From an uncultured Muribaculaceae bacterium (GTDB taxonomy: Bacteria; Bacteroidota; Bacteroidia; Bacteroidales; Muribaculaceae), in NCBI GenBank assembly GCA_910583675.1, contig CAJTYH010000004.1:49165-113164 (forward strand): a stretch of DNA of 64,000 nt. The letters run 5' to 3'. Below the pieces are notes generated by a model. That model was not told the origin of the DNA, searched no databases, and saw only the letters and a program-made list of their open reading frames with translations. The translations under genes were made by a program, and so were the position numbers. Positions 18,763 to 26,927 of the stretch are shown here, one piece after another (the first letter of the stretch is position 1; every line of letters starts with the position of its first letter).

Positions 18763-20196
18763 TCAGCGTGAACGCAGGATATAACTGCGATAGGGGGCGG
18801 CAATGCCGGTCAGCCGGCCATTCCTTACACGGAATTCCTTGCCATAGACCCCGTCGGCATAGATACCTGACGGGAGGGAAGTCGGAAGATCCACGAAATT
18901 AGCCTGGCGCGATATGTTTACTACCGCAGCACCCTTTTTACCACGGTTAACGACCAACACCTGGCCATTCTCACTCTTCTGCAAGTCCTCCTTCTCACCG
19001 GCCATCGCCTTACGGAACATGTTTACCGCCGAAACCTCAGGATGGAAGAACTCATCATTGCCACGCGCGCCGAGCACATTGTCGCCCCAGTAATTATCAC
19101 GTGTGGATCCCATCGGGCGGCTGAAAAATAGGGGAACCCCGTTTTGGCGAGCTGTGAGGAAAACCCATCCCACACGGATCTGGTCGTCGGTCAGCCCCGC
19201 ACTTTCATGCGCATTGCAGTATGTGTCATGGCTCTCCACCCAGGTAGTAAGGTATTCGGGAGCCGACTGGTGACGCCAATCTGTGAGATCAATCCCCGAC
19301 GCGCTTTCCTTGGCAAGGGCATCACGCAACACATGGCCGTATCCGGAAGCCGTCTGCCCGAAATAGTCGGCATATTCAGCCTCCGGCACGTTGCGATCCT
19401 GAAGCACCTCCCCATAGACAAACAGACTGTCATACGGCACAGCGAGCCTAACACCTTTCACACTCTTGCGACCCGTCGCCACGTCCCAAAAATCATTTTC
19501 CTTGACACCGGAAGCCGTATCCACAGGATCCGAGTGCACCCCTATGTGCTTTGCCGTATCGTAGCGGAATCCCCGCACACCCATGGCCAGAAGATCGTTA
19601 ACGAACTGCATGTAATATTTCTGGAAATCAGGATTCTCTGTGTTCACATCAGGGAGAGCACCCGAACCCCACAGGGTGCACTCCATCCGGTCGTTATAAT
19701 CACTTACAGGAGTCAACCCCTGGGAATGATAGAGCTTATGGCGCCCCCCTACGGCACGAACCATGTCGTCGCCTACGGCATCCACATCAAAAGCCGTGTG
19801 ATTGGGGAGCACATCCACTATCACACGTATATCATATTTGGCAGCAGAATCCATCATCTCCTTCATCTGCTCACGACTGCCAAGTATCTGGTTTCCGATC
19901 TTCCAGTCCGTAGGCTGATAGTAATAGTACCAGAATCCCTCTCTCCCCGACTCGTCAAACAGTTTCTTCGATCCTCCATCTGGATTGAAACATTGCTGCA
20001 CGGGGGATGTCTGGATCATCGTAAACCCCGCATCGGCGATCTTTTTCATATTTTCCGCCATCGTAGGAAAATTCCAGCTCCATGCATGAAGGATGGTTTC
20101 GGTATTGGTGAAATCCGGATCATGGGTCACACGATCCTTGGCATATGCACCCACGCAAACAGCCACCGATAAAGCGGTACACAACAGTTTTCTCAT
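18763..20196 (-). CDS. Secreted alpha-amylase (GH13)
   Basis: Extracytoplasmic alpha-glucan hydrolase of 477 residues with a Sec signal peptide (cleavage after VGAYA). The GH13 barrel motifs are complete: DVLPNH (region I), GFRYDTAKH with nucleophile Asp213, YGEVLQ with acid/base Glu263, and VESHDTY with Asp324. The last 80 residues form the usual domain C. It has no lipobox and no SusC/D partners here, so it is not part of a starch-utilisation locus in this window. A clear promoter and hairpin delimit it as a single-gene unit. Confidence 0.93.
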   Translation of the reverse strand: MRKLLCTALSVAVCVGAYAKDRVTHDPDFTNTETILHAWSWNFPTMAENMKKIADAGFTMIQTSPVQQCFNPDGGSKKLFDESGREGFWYYYYQPTDWKIGNQILGSREQMKEMMDSAAKYDIRVIVDVLPNHTAFDVDAVGDDMVRAVGGRHKLYHSQGLTPVSDYNDRMECTLWGSGALPDVNTENPDFQKYYMQFVNDLLAMGVRGFRYDTAKHIGVHSDPVDTASGVKENDFWDVATGRKSVKGVRLAVPYDSLFVYGEVLQDRNVPEAEYADYFGQTASGYGHVLRDALAKESASGIDLTDWRHQSAPEYLTTWVESHDTYCNAHESAGLTDDQIRVGWVFLTARQNGVPLFFSRPMGSTRDNYWGDNVLGARGNDEFFHPEVSAVNMFRKAMAGEKEDLQKSENGQVLVVNRGKKGAAVVNISRQANFVDLPTSLPSGIYADGVYGKEFRVRNGRLTGIAAPYRSYILRSR

Positions 20197-20226
20197 GTCT
20201 TTTAGATGAATAGTAAGATTTATTCC

Positions 20227-20259
20227 GCAAAAATATGAAAATTATTTCCTCCCTCCAAA
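20227..20259 (-). promoter_or_regulatory. Promoter of the alpha-amylase gene
   Basis: The minus strand has TTTG, a 20-base spacer, then TATTTTTGC, fitting the Bacteroidetes -33/-7 promoter. It lies 30 bases before the ATG. Confidence 0.7.
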
Positions 20260-20311
20260 ATATTTTGACGAGCCCCTCGTTAAACATAGAGATACTAACC
20301 AACTTTCAACT

Positions 20312-21091
20312 ATGAACTTGTTTAAAAACATGATTCCTGCAATCATCCTGTCAGCAGGAATGATCGCATCAACTCCCTTCGCATCTGCAAAAGGCAATTG
20401 GGACAATTACAACGTAGGGAAAATAATTTTCCATGACAAATCCCCCGAAACCAAAGGATCGCAGATATACCATAACATCATAACAGAGCCAGAAACATAC
20501 ATCACAAGACAAGCCCACGATGTATTGGCTACGTTGTATTTTTCACCGAAAGACAGCATAGTCCCAGTCAACAGCCTCCACTACACACTGGAAGATGTAG
20601 ACGGCATTTCGGCGAAAAGCGGCGGCAATGGCAACATTGCCGTGTTTTATAGCACACGCCATATCGAAAATTCTTTCGTAAACAACGACACTGCCAAAGT
20701 GTTGTTTGAAACCCGCGGAGTACTGCTTCATGAACTCACACATGCTTTCCAGCTTGAACCCCAAGGAATAGGCAATTACGGAAACAGCCGCGTAGTATGG
20801 GCTTTCATAGAAGGGATGGCTGATGCCGTGCGAGTGGCAAACGGGGGATTCGTCCCGGCAGACCGACCGCGTGGAGGGCACTATACACAGGGCTACCGCC
20901 ACGCCGGCTTCTTCTTCAACTGGCTTCGTGAGAACAAGGACAAGGACTTCCTCCGCAAATTCAACCGTTCAACCCTGGAAGTAGTGCCCTGGTCATTCGA
21001 CGGCGGCATAAAATATGCACTTGGACCTGATGCTGAAATAGAAACCCTCTGGAACGAATACCAGATTGCCATGGGCGACAAGGCAGAATAA
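20312..21091 (+). CDS. Secreted metallopeptidase of the basic secretory protein family
   Basis: Exported protein of 259 residues with a signal peptide ending at FASA. It carries the zinc motif HELTH (residues 140-144) followed by AFIEGMADAVR (Glu167), the arrangement of the basic secretory protein family, a putative peptidase family best known from plant defence proteins but also present in Bacteroidetes. Aromatic and Gly-rich segments (RHAGFFFNWL) also fit the family. The mature protein has no extra domains or anchor. The substrate is unknown. It stands alone between a divergent amylase and a convergent response regulator. Confidence 0.85.
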   Translation: MNLFKNMIPAIILSAGMIASTPFASAKGNWDNYNVGKIIFHDKSPETKGSQIYHNIITEPETYITRQAHDVLATLYFSPKDSIVPVNSLHYTLEDVDGISAKSGGNGNIAVFYSTRHIENSFVNNDTAKVLFETRGVLLHELTHAFQLEPQGIGNYGNSRVVWAFIEGMADAVRVANGGFVPADRPRGGHYTQGYRHAGFFFNWLRENKDKDFLRKFNRSTLEVVPWSFDGGIKYALGPDAEIETLWNEYQIAMGDKAE

Positions 21092-21114
21092 CACCACCAC
21101 TACCCAAATCATAA

Positions 21115-21154
21115 ACAGCCCCCGAAAGTTTCCTATGCGACTTTCGGGGGCTGT
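21115..21154. terminator. Bidirectional terminator between convergent genes
   Basis: A perfect 15-bp stem (21115-21129 with 21140-21154) with a 10-base loop lies between the metallopeptidase stop and the rprY stop. T-rich sequence follows on the + strand (ATTGTTTG), and a shorter T-rich stretch on the minus strand. Confidence 0.8.
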
Positions 21155-21176
21155 ATTGTTTGTAGATCACATCATC

Positions 21177-21884
21177 TCAAGCTTGCTTCTCCGGCTCCGG
21201 GGCAATGAGCTTGTATCCCTTTCCATGGATATTAATGATCTCGATCGAAGGATCTGCCTTGAGATGCTTGCGCAGTTTGGTGATATAGACATCCATCGAA
21301 CGTGCGTTGAAATAGTTGTCATCAATCCAGATGGTCTTCAACGCGTAGTTACGTTCGAGTATCTCGTTGACATGGGCGCAAAGCAGACTCAGCAGTTCCG
21401 ACTCCTTTGTGGTAAGTTTAGTTACCTTGTCATCAATCATCAGGACTTGCTTCTGGGTATCGAAAGTGAAACGTCCGATCTTGTACATTGTCACTTCCTT
21501 GCCCTTCTTTCCCTTAACGCGACGAAGTATCGCCTCGATACGGAATACCAGCTCCTCCATTGAGAAGGGTTTGGTGATATAGTCGTCAGCACCGATCTTG
21601 AACCCTTCAAGTATGTCTTCCTTGATAGTCTTGGCTGTCAGGAATATGATGGGTACCTCGCCATTCACGGCGCGTATCTCCTGGGCAAGCGTGAAACCGT
21701 CTTTCTTGGGCATCATGACATCCAGCACACAGATGTCATATTTTCCTTTCAGGAATGCCTTGTATCCGGCTTCCCCATCGGCATACAGGTCGGCATTGAA
21801 GCCTTTCGCCTGCAGATATTCTCTTAGGAGCATTCCTAAGTTTTCATCGTCCTCACAGAGGAGGATTCTCATACGATCATCCAT
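21177..21884 (-). CDS. rprY: Response regulator RprY (OmpR/PhoB type)
   Basis: DNA-binding response regulator of 235 residues. The receiver domain (1-120) has the acidic pair CEDD, the phosphoacceptor Asp in CVLDVMMPKKDG and the Lys of YITKPFS. The C-terminal winged helix (135-230) carries LTTKESELLSLL and the recognition segment RSMDVYITKLRKHL. It lies 92 bases downstream of the histidine kinase gene, the same order as the Bacteroides rprX-rprY pair. Confidence 0.92.
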   Translation of the reverse strand: MDDRMRILLCEDDENLGMLLREYLQAKGFNADLYADGEAGYKAFLKGKYDICVLDVMMPKKDGFTLAQEIRAVNGEVPIIFLTAKTIKEDILEGFKIGADDYITKPFSMEELVFRIEAILRRVKGKKGKEVTMYKIGRFTFDTQKQVLMIDDKVTKLTTKESELLSLLCAHVNEILERNYALKTIWIDDNYFNARSMDVYITKLRKHLKADPSIEIINIHGKGYKLIAPEPEKQA

Positions 21885-21976
21885 AGTCTAAAGCGTTTGT
21901 TATATTTATATAATTATTAATTTTTCTAAATTGTTCATTTAACCGTTAATTTTTTATTATCGCCACCTTCCGGCTG

Positions 21977-23557
21977 TCACTTGACGGAATCACCGGGGAC
22001 AACGGCAGTATCATCCTCGTCATCAGAAGGAGTAGCCAACAACGGCAATATTATTACGAAACGGGACCCCTTGCCAAGCTCGCTTTCCGCCTTTATTTCT
22101 CCTCCCATCAGATGTATCATCTTGTACACATAGGCCAGGCCGAGACCGAACCCCTTTACATCATGCCTGTTGCCGGTAGACACACGATAGAATTTCTCGA
22201 ATATCTTCTTTAGATTCTCCTTGCTTATGCCTATGCCGTTGTCACCGACCACAATCTCCAGCTTGTCCTGTGGCAGGTTACGGGTAGTGACCTTAAGCAC
22301 CGGAGGAACATCCTCCTTGCGATACTTCAATGCATTGTCAAGCAAATTGAAAATCACATTTGTGAAATGCATCTCATCCACATTCACTATGGCATCCTCG
22401 GCATCGAAACGGGCATCGATCTTTCCTCCAAACTTCTCTACCTTTAACCTGAAAGTATTGACCACATTGCTTATCACCGCATTCGCATCAGCGTCCTGCA
22501 TGCGCAACGTACCGGTCTTCTTGTCGAACATTGACATCTGCAATACCTTCTCAACCTGAAAACGAAGCCGCTTGGTTTCATCGTTTATGACAGTGGAGAT
22601 ATGCTGCAGCATCGGTGCCGACTTGCGCACCGAAGGGTCGTTAAGCATCTGCGCGGCCAAGGATATGGTAGATATGGGCGTCTTGAATTCATGGGTCATG
22701 TTGTTTATGAAATCGTTTTTCATCTCCGTCAGCTTCTTCTGGCGGAAAGCTATGATGATAGTGTAGATGAACACTATCAGAAGTATGAAAGTGAAGATGA
22801 ACGACGGTATCATGAATTTCAGCGAACTCAATATGTATTTCGTCTTTGAGGGGAAATACACCTTGAGATAGTTCTTCTTCGAAGCCGGATCGTTGCGGAA
22901 CAGCGACTGCACGAACATGCTGTTCTCAAGCGTGGCTGGATTCACATTCGCGAAACCCTGCGACTGATAGAATACCTTGCCGTTGCGGTTTACAACTGCG
23001 AATTCAAAGGGAAGCTCAAGGCCGTTGTTCTCAAGCTCGCGGCTAAGATAACGACGCACAGATATCGAATCTGCACGCTCCTCTATAGGACGGTCGCCTG
23101 CCTTGTTCATGATGTTTATTATCACATCGTCAATGACCCCTTTCTGGTAAAGATACTGCCCCTTAAGCTCCTCCCGCATGCTGTTGTAGCTGTTGGCGAG
23201 ATTGTTGTCATTCTGGATCTTGTATATCTTCTCGGCATCCCCCTTCAAAGTAACATCCCCCTCCAGGCCGCTGTGAGTCGTAAAACTGTATCTCAGACCT
23301 CCGAGATGTGGTGCCCCACCATACTGGGCATATATGGACGAGGACTCCACCTGTGCCACATCCTCCTCGAGGAAATATTTCGTCTCATCCTGTTCCAGAA
23401 GTGACGAGACTGCATAAAGAGAACGCCGCACCCCCTCGGTGAACTGGTCATCGCGCATACGTATCATGCTTTCCATATACATTATCTGTATATAGAGCAA
23501 GCCTATAACGGTCATGGCCATAAGGACTGTGAGCAACCATATGGTTGATTTTTTCAT
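21977..23557 (-). CDS. rprX: Sensor histidine kinase RprX
   Basis: Membrane sensor kinase paired with rprY. The start is set at MKKSTIWLLTVLM (526 residues), which puts a transmembrane helix at the N-terminus; a further in-frame ATG 25 codons upstream is possible. A periplasmic sensing domain of about 240 residues follows, then a second helix (SFIFTFILLIVFIYTII). The kinase core has the H box THEFKTPIS, N box LLDNALKYR, G1 DNGIGIS and G2 GFGLGLAY. The signal sensed cannot be deduced. Confidence 0.92.
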   Translation of the reverse strand: MKKSTIWLLTVLMAMTVIGLLYIQIMYMESMIRMRDDQFTEGVRRSLYAVSSLLEQDETKYFLEEDVAQVESSSIYAQYGGAPHLGGLRYSFTTHSGLEGDVTLKGDAEKIYKIQNDNNLANSYNSMREELKGQYLYQKGVIDDVIINIMNKAGDRPIEERADSISVRRYLSRELENNGLELPFEFAVVNRNGKVFYQSQGFANVNPATLENSMFVQSLFRNDPASKKNYLKVYFPSKTKYILSSLKFMIPSFIFTFILLIVFIYTIIIAFRQKKLTEMKNDFINNMTHEFKTPISTISLAAQMLNDPSVRKSAPMLQHISTVINDETKRLRFQVEKVLQMSMFDKKTGTLRMQDADANAVISNVVNTFRLKVEKFGGKIDARFDAEDAIVNVDEMHFTNVIFNLLDNALKYRKEDVPPVLKVTTRNLPQDKLEIVVGDNGIGISKENLKKIFEKFYRVSTGNRHDVKGFGLGLAYVYKMIHLMGGEIKAESELGKGSRFVIILPLLATPSDDEDDTAVVPGDSVK

Positions 23558-23886
23558 TCTTTCCTGTCTTCTGTTGAGTTTATCTAAATTCCTGTATGAA
23601 TCACAAAACGGAGAGAAAACGACATCCGACATCTCCGGATATACACATTAATCTGCCGGTTTAATAAACTTATATAAGATTAACAATCATGCGTCATATA
23701 AGTTTTAAGCACGCGTTGCAAGCGCCGTAGGGTACAATGTCAAAAAGCGGGATGCCATTAACACCCCGCCACAAAATTAACATAAATACGTTAAAGCCGC
23801 AACACATTTCGATGGAAAATATCTCCTAATAATGCCAAAAAAACTATATCATTATGTTAAATGCCTCGCACGTGTATCCCCCTGCC
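23558..23886. other. Intergenic region between rprX and the UmuC-like gene
   Basis: This stretch of 329 bases has no convincing gene. It holds the umuC terminator hairpin (23742-23769) and, nearer rprX, AT-rich sequence that should contain the rprX promoter, although no clean TAnnTTTG box is visible. A possible N-terminal extension of rprX (up to 23632) would occupy its left quarter. Confidence 0.6.
23742..23769 (-). terminator. Intrinsic terminator for the UmuC-like gene
   Basis: On the minus strand an 8-bp stem (one wobble) with a 7-base loop is followed directly by TTTTTGAC. It is 117 bases past the stop codon. Confidence 0.7.
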
Positions 23887-25212
23887 TCACGAAATATGGA
23901 TCAGAGACAACGGCAATGAAGCGTTAGATAGGGACATGGGACGCACTACAAGCATATGGCATCCAGATCCACCCTCCATATCAGTGCTCTTTTTCGATAT
24001 ATCTACCCTATGACAGGAGGAATCCTGTGGGCAGATTGCCGCCCTTATCATATTGTATGTACGTGGGCTCACATTTATGGAATCAACAAGTTTCATGAGT
24101 TTTTCTCTCCGGTTCCGGTCATCCACCGAACTGAACAGGCTATGCTGGACTTCTCCTGACGGCACTATGTCGGTAATATGAACGCCGGCACGACGATAGA
24201 GCAATCCCGGCCTATAAATAGAGTGAAGCGCCTCAACCGCTTCCTTTATGAGGGTAAGAGAATCTGCGGTTGGCTCCGGAATGCGTCTGTAAGCGGAGTT
24301 GGCATACTGCTCCAGTTCCGTGCGATACTGGTTTGTCTGTATGAACACCGAAATTCCTGCCGCACAGGATTTCTGTTTCCTGAGCTTGCGGGCGGCTATG
24401 GACATGAATGAGGCGATCGCCTCCTCTATTGGTTTCAAATCCGTATGGCAAGGAGAGAAAGTTCGCGTAGTGCTTATCTGCTTGTGGTGCACGTTGCTCT
24501 CCTGTTCAGACTCTATGCACGGACAACCGTTAAGCTCTTTCCAGGTACGGTATCCTGCAATGTTGACTATGGTTCGCACCTGCGATTCAGGCATATCTGC
24601 AAAATCCAACGCTCTTATAAGGCCGTAACGGTTCAGACGCTTGGCCAACTTTCGCCCGATCCCCCAGACCGCCTCTATATCAGTAAGCGCCAATGCTTTG
24701 CGTCTTTTTTCTTCATTATCAATGGAGCATACGCTCCTGTAGTTGGGATATTTCTTGGCAAAATGAGCCGCCACCTTTGCAAGTGTGCGTGTAGGAGCTA
24801 TCCCGCACGAGACAGGAATGCCTGTCCACCTGCGCACACGACACACTATTTCCCGTGCCATGGCTTCCCTGTCTGCATCATTCAAATCCGGAAAACGCAT
24901 GAACGCCTCGTCTATGGAATATATCTCCACATTTCCGATCACGCTTTCTATCGTGCTCATTACACGCGTGGATATGTCGCCATACAACCTGTGATTGCCC
25001 GATAGCGTAGCCACGCCATAGCGACGAACTATATCCCTGACCTCGAACATCGGCTTCCCACGAGTTATGCCGAGCATCTTTGCCTCGTTCGACATAGCCA
25101 CTGCACACCCGTCGTTGTTGCTCATCACAACCACAGGTTTCCCAACAAGGTCTGGACGGAAAAGCCGTTCACACGACACAAAGAAATTATTACAATCTAT
25201 CAGTCCGAACAC
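23887..25212 (-). CDS. umuC: Y-family DNA polymerase, UmuC-like
   Basis: Error-prone translesion polymerase of the UmuC branch, about 441 residues. The start is set at a GTG giving MFGLIDCNNFF, the family's usual N-terminus; an ATG ten codons upstream would add a hydrophobic leader unlikely for a polymerase. Catalytic carboxylates are present in GLIDCNNFF and YSIDEAFM, and the helix-hairpin-helix region reads IEAVWGIGRKLAKRLNRYG. The last 55 residues diverge from the usual UmuC tail. No umuD lies next to it, so it is an orphan here; partners may be elsewhere in the genome. Confidence 0.85.
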   Translation of the reverse strand: MFGLIDCNNFFVSCERLFRPDLVGKPVVVMSNNDGCAVAMSNEAKMLGITRGKPMFEVRDIVRRYGVATLSGNHRLYGDISTRVMSTIESVIGNVEIYSIDEAFMRFPDLNDADREAMAREIVCRVRRWTGIPVSCGIAPTRTLAKVAAHFAKKYPNYRSVCSIDNEEKRRKALALTDIEAVWGIGRKLAKRLNRYGLIRALDFADMPESQVRTIVNIAGYRTWKELNGCPCIESEQESNVHHKQISTTRTFSPCHTDLKPIEEAIASFMSIAARKLRKQKSCAAGISVFIQTNQYRTELEQYANSAYRRIPEPTADSLTLIKEAVEALHSIYRPGLLYRRAGVHITDIVPSGEVQHSLFSSVDDRNRREKLMKLVDSINVSPRTYNMIRAAICPQDSSCHRVDISKKSTDMEGGSGCHMLVVRPMSLSNASLPLSLIHIS

Positions 25213-25324
25213 GGCAATTGCAAGGATTAATATTTTCGTCAACGACTATAGCGCAGAATTGCCGTGGCACTATTTGTTAAGTTACCAATGGCACCACGGC
25301 AAAACGATGTCTCTCGGACGGGCA

Positions 25325-26848
25325 TCACCCCTGATGCTGGGGACGAAGCAGGTCGTTGACCGTCTTTACGGGATTGAAGGTACTTACAGGCACTTCCACG
25401 AATGCGGTATTCCAGTCGCTCATGGCTCCGTTCCACAATCCGGGAAGCTCAAGAGCCTTCAAGTTGCGGCCATGCAACGATTTCGACGAGATGAAACCGG
25501 TCTGATGGTCAACATAGCGGGTAAGATCGAACTTGTGTCCTTCAACGTCTCTTATGCAGCATACCAGATCCACCGGATTGAAATGCGTGGCCTTTGCCAT
25601 CATTTCACGGTTATCTTCCTTAGTAAGGTCTATCTGGGTAGATTCAAGTATCTGCAACGAACGGGAACCGTCGGCATTGTAGGCGATATATGGGCCCCCG
25701 CCCGGTTCACCCTCGTTTCTCACCATGCCGCATACACGCAAAGGACGATCCATCTTGGCACGCAGGTATGTGGCAAGATCCTCTCCGTGGAGCGACGTGA
25801 GTTCCGGAGCATCGAAGCTGAATGCCGAGCGCATGAATGCACACACCTCTTCAAGCTGCTTCTCATCATAGGTGCGGTTGTCTATCATGGCCACATATCC
25901 CATGATGGCATCGCGCAACTCCATAAGGTAACCGGCAATGACCTTCTTGTATCTCAACGTATCGCCACGGAGCTTGTCCGGCACTACATTGTCTATGTTC
26001 TTGATGAACACTACTTCCGAGTCAATGTCGTTCAGGTTCTGTATGAGCGCTCCATGGCCGCCGGGACGGAATACCATTTCACCGTTCTCACGGAAGAGTG
26101 AGTTGTCCTCGTTTACGGCAACGGTATCGGTAGATGCCTTCTGCTCGGACATGCCGACATTGATCTTCACGTTCATCCTCTTCTCTATGGCCGGAGTCAC
26201 TTCGGCGATCTTTTTGGCAAACGCCTCGCGATGCGATGCGGAAACGGTAAGATGCATGTTCACAGTACCGTCTGCCTGACGTGCAGATTGCGCCCCCTCC
26301 ATAAGTTGTTCCTCTACAGGAGTGCGTGTCCCGTCATCGGAATGGTGGAAGGTCAATAACCCTTTCGGGAGGTTGCCATAGTTCATGCCGTCTGGCTTGA
26401 TGATAGCGGAAACGATCTCCTTTTCGCGTCCCTCAGCAAGCAAGGCATCCACCTCCTTGCCATATTTGCCAACAAGCAGATCGTTAAGTTCTTCATAAAA
26501 AGCCACATGATGAATGCCTGCAAGAAGCTGTTTCACATCCGAGCCTTCCTCAGGATGCTCCTTTTCACCATCTACGAAAGCGAAAAGCGCCTTGAACATA
26601 CGGGAAGCGGCTCCCGAAGCCGGAACGAATTTCGTGACCTTTCCACCGTCGGCAAGGTACTTGTCCCAACGCTCGACAGCATTGGCCTGTTCCGCATCAT
26701 CAAGCACCGTTATCCCCTCTCCGGGGCGTGCCGAGTCATATATCTTCAAATATGGGAAACCTGTAACGAAGCGCTCCACCTGTGCCTGTAACTGCTCTGC
26801 AGAAATGCCACGGGAGGCAAGCGTCTTCATGTCTGAATCTGTCAACAT
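25325..26848 (-). CDS. DUF4301 family protein
   Basis: Cytoplasmic protein of 507 residues belonging to a conserved Bacteroidetes family of unknown function. The N-terminal third has a glycine-rich KFVPASGAASRMFKALF segment that resembles a sugar/nucleotide-binding loop, and the middle contains FRPGGHGALIQNLNDID, which recalls nucleotidyltransferase-like folds. That similarity is inference only. There is no signal peptide or membrane segment. It lies 112 bases upstream of the UmuC-like gene on the same strand. Confidence 0.85.
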   Translation of the reverse strand: MLTDSDMKTLASRGISAEQLQAQVERFVTGFPYLKIYDSARPGEGITVLDDAEQANAVERWDKYLADGGKVTKFVPASGAASRMFKALFAFVDGEKEHPEEGSDVKQLLAGIHHVAFYEELNDLLVGKYGKEVDALLAEGREKEIVSAIIKPDGMNYGNLPKGLLTFHHSDDGTRTPVEEQLMEGAQSARQADGTVNMHLTVSASHREAFAKKIAEVTPAIEKRMNVKINVGMSEQKASTDTVAVNEDNSLFRENGEMVFRPGGHGALIQNLNDIDSEVVFIKNIDNVVPDKLRGDTLRYKKVIAGYLMELRDAIMGYVAMIDNRTYDEKQLEEVCAFMRSAFSFDAPELTSLHGEDLATYLRAKMDRPLRVCGMVRNEGEPGGGPYIAYNADGSRSLQILESTQIDLTKEDNREMMAKATHFNPVDLVCCIRDVEGHKFDLTRYVDHQTGFISSKSLHGRNLKALELPGLWNGAMSDWNTAFVEVPVSTFNPVKTVNDLLRPQHQG

Positions 26849-26927
26849 TTATCGTAAAAGTTAGGGTAAAAATATAATATTTGATTGTTGCGTTTCTTAA
26901 ACCTGAATAAACCGGAAAAACAGTTCA

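Noticed and set aside
19144..20172. Forward open frame of 342 codons opposite the alpha-amylase
   Set aside because: Shadow of a gene with complete GH13 motifs; no independent evidence.
23887..24060. Frameshift at the 3' end of the UmuC-like gene
   Set aside because: The diverged tail still shows a weak S-x-x-S-T and LVV pattern like the normal UmuC end, and no better continuation was evident in another frame.
25067..26101. Forward open frame of 344 codons opposite umuC and DUF4301
   Set aside because: It runs antisense across two well-supported genes and their gap; its translation shows no domain.
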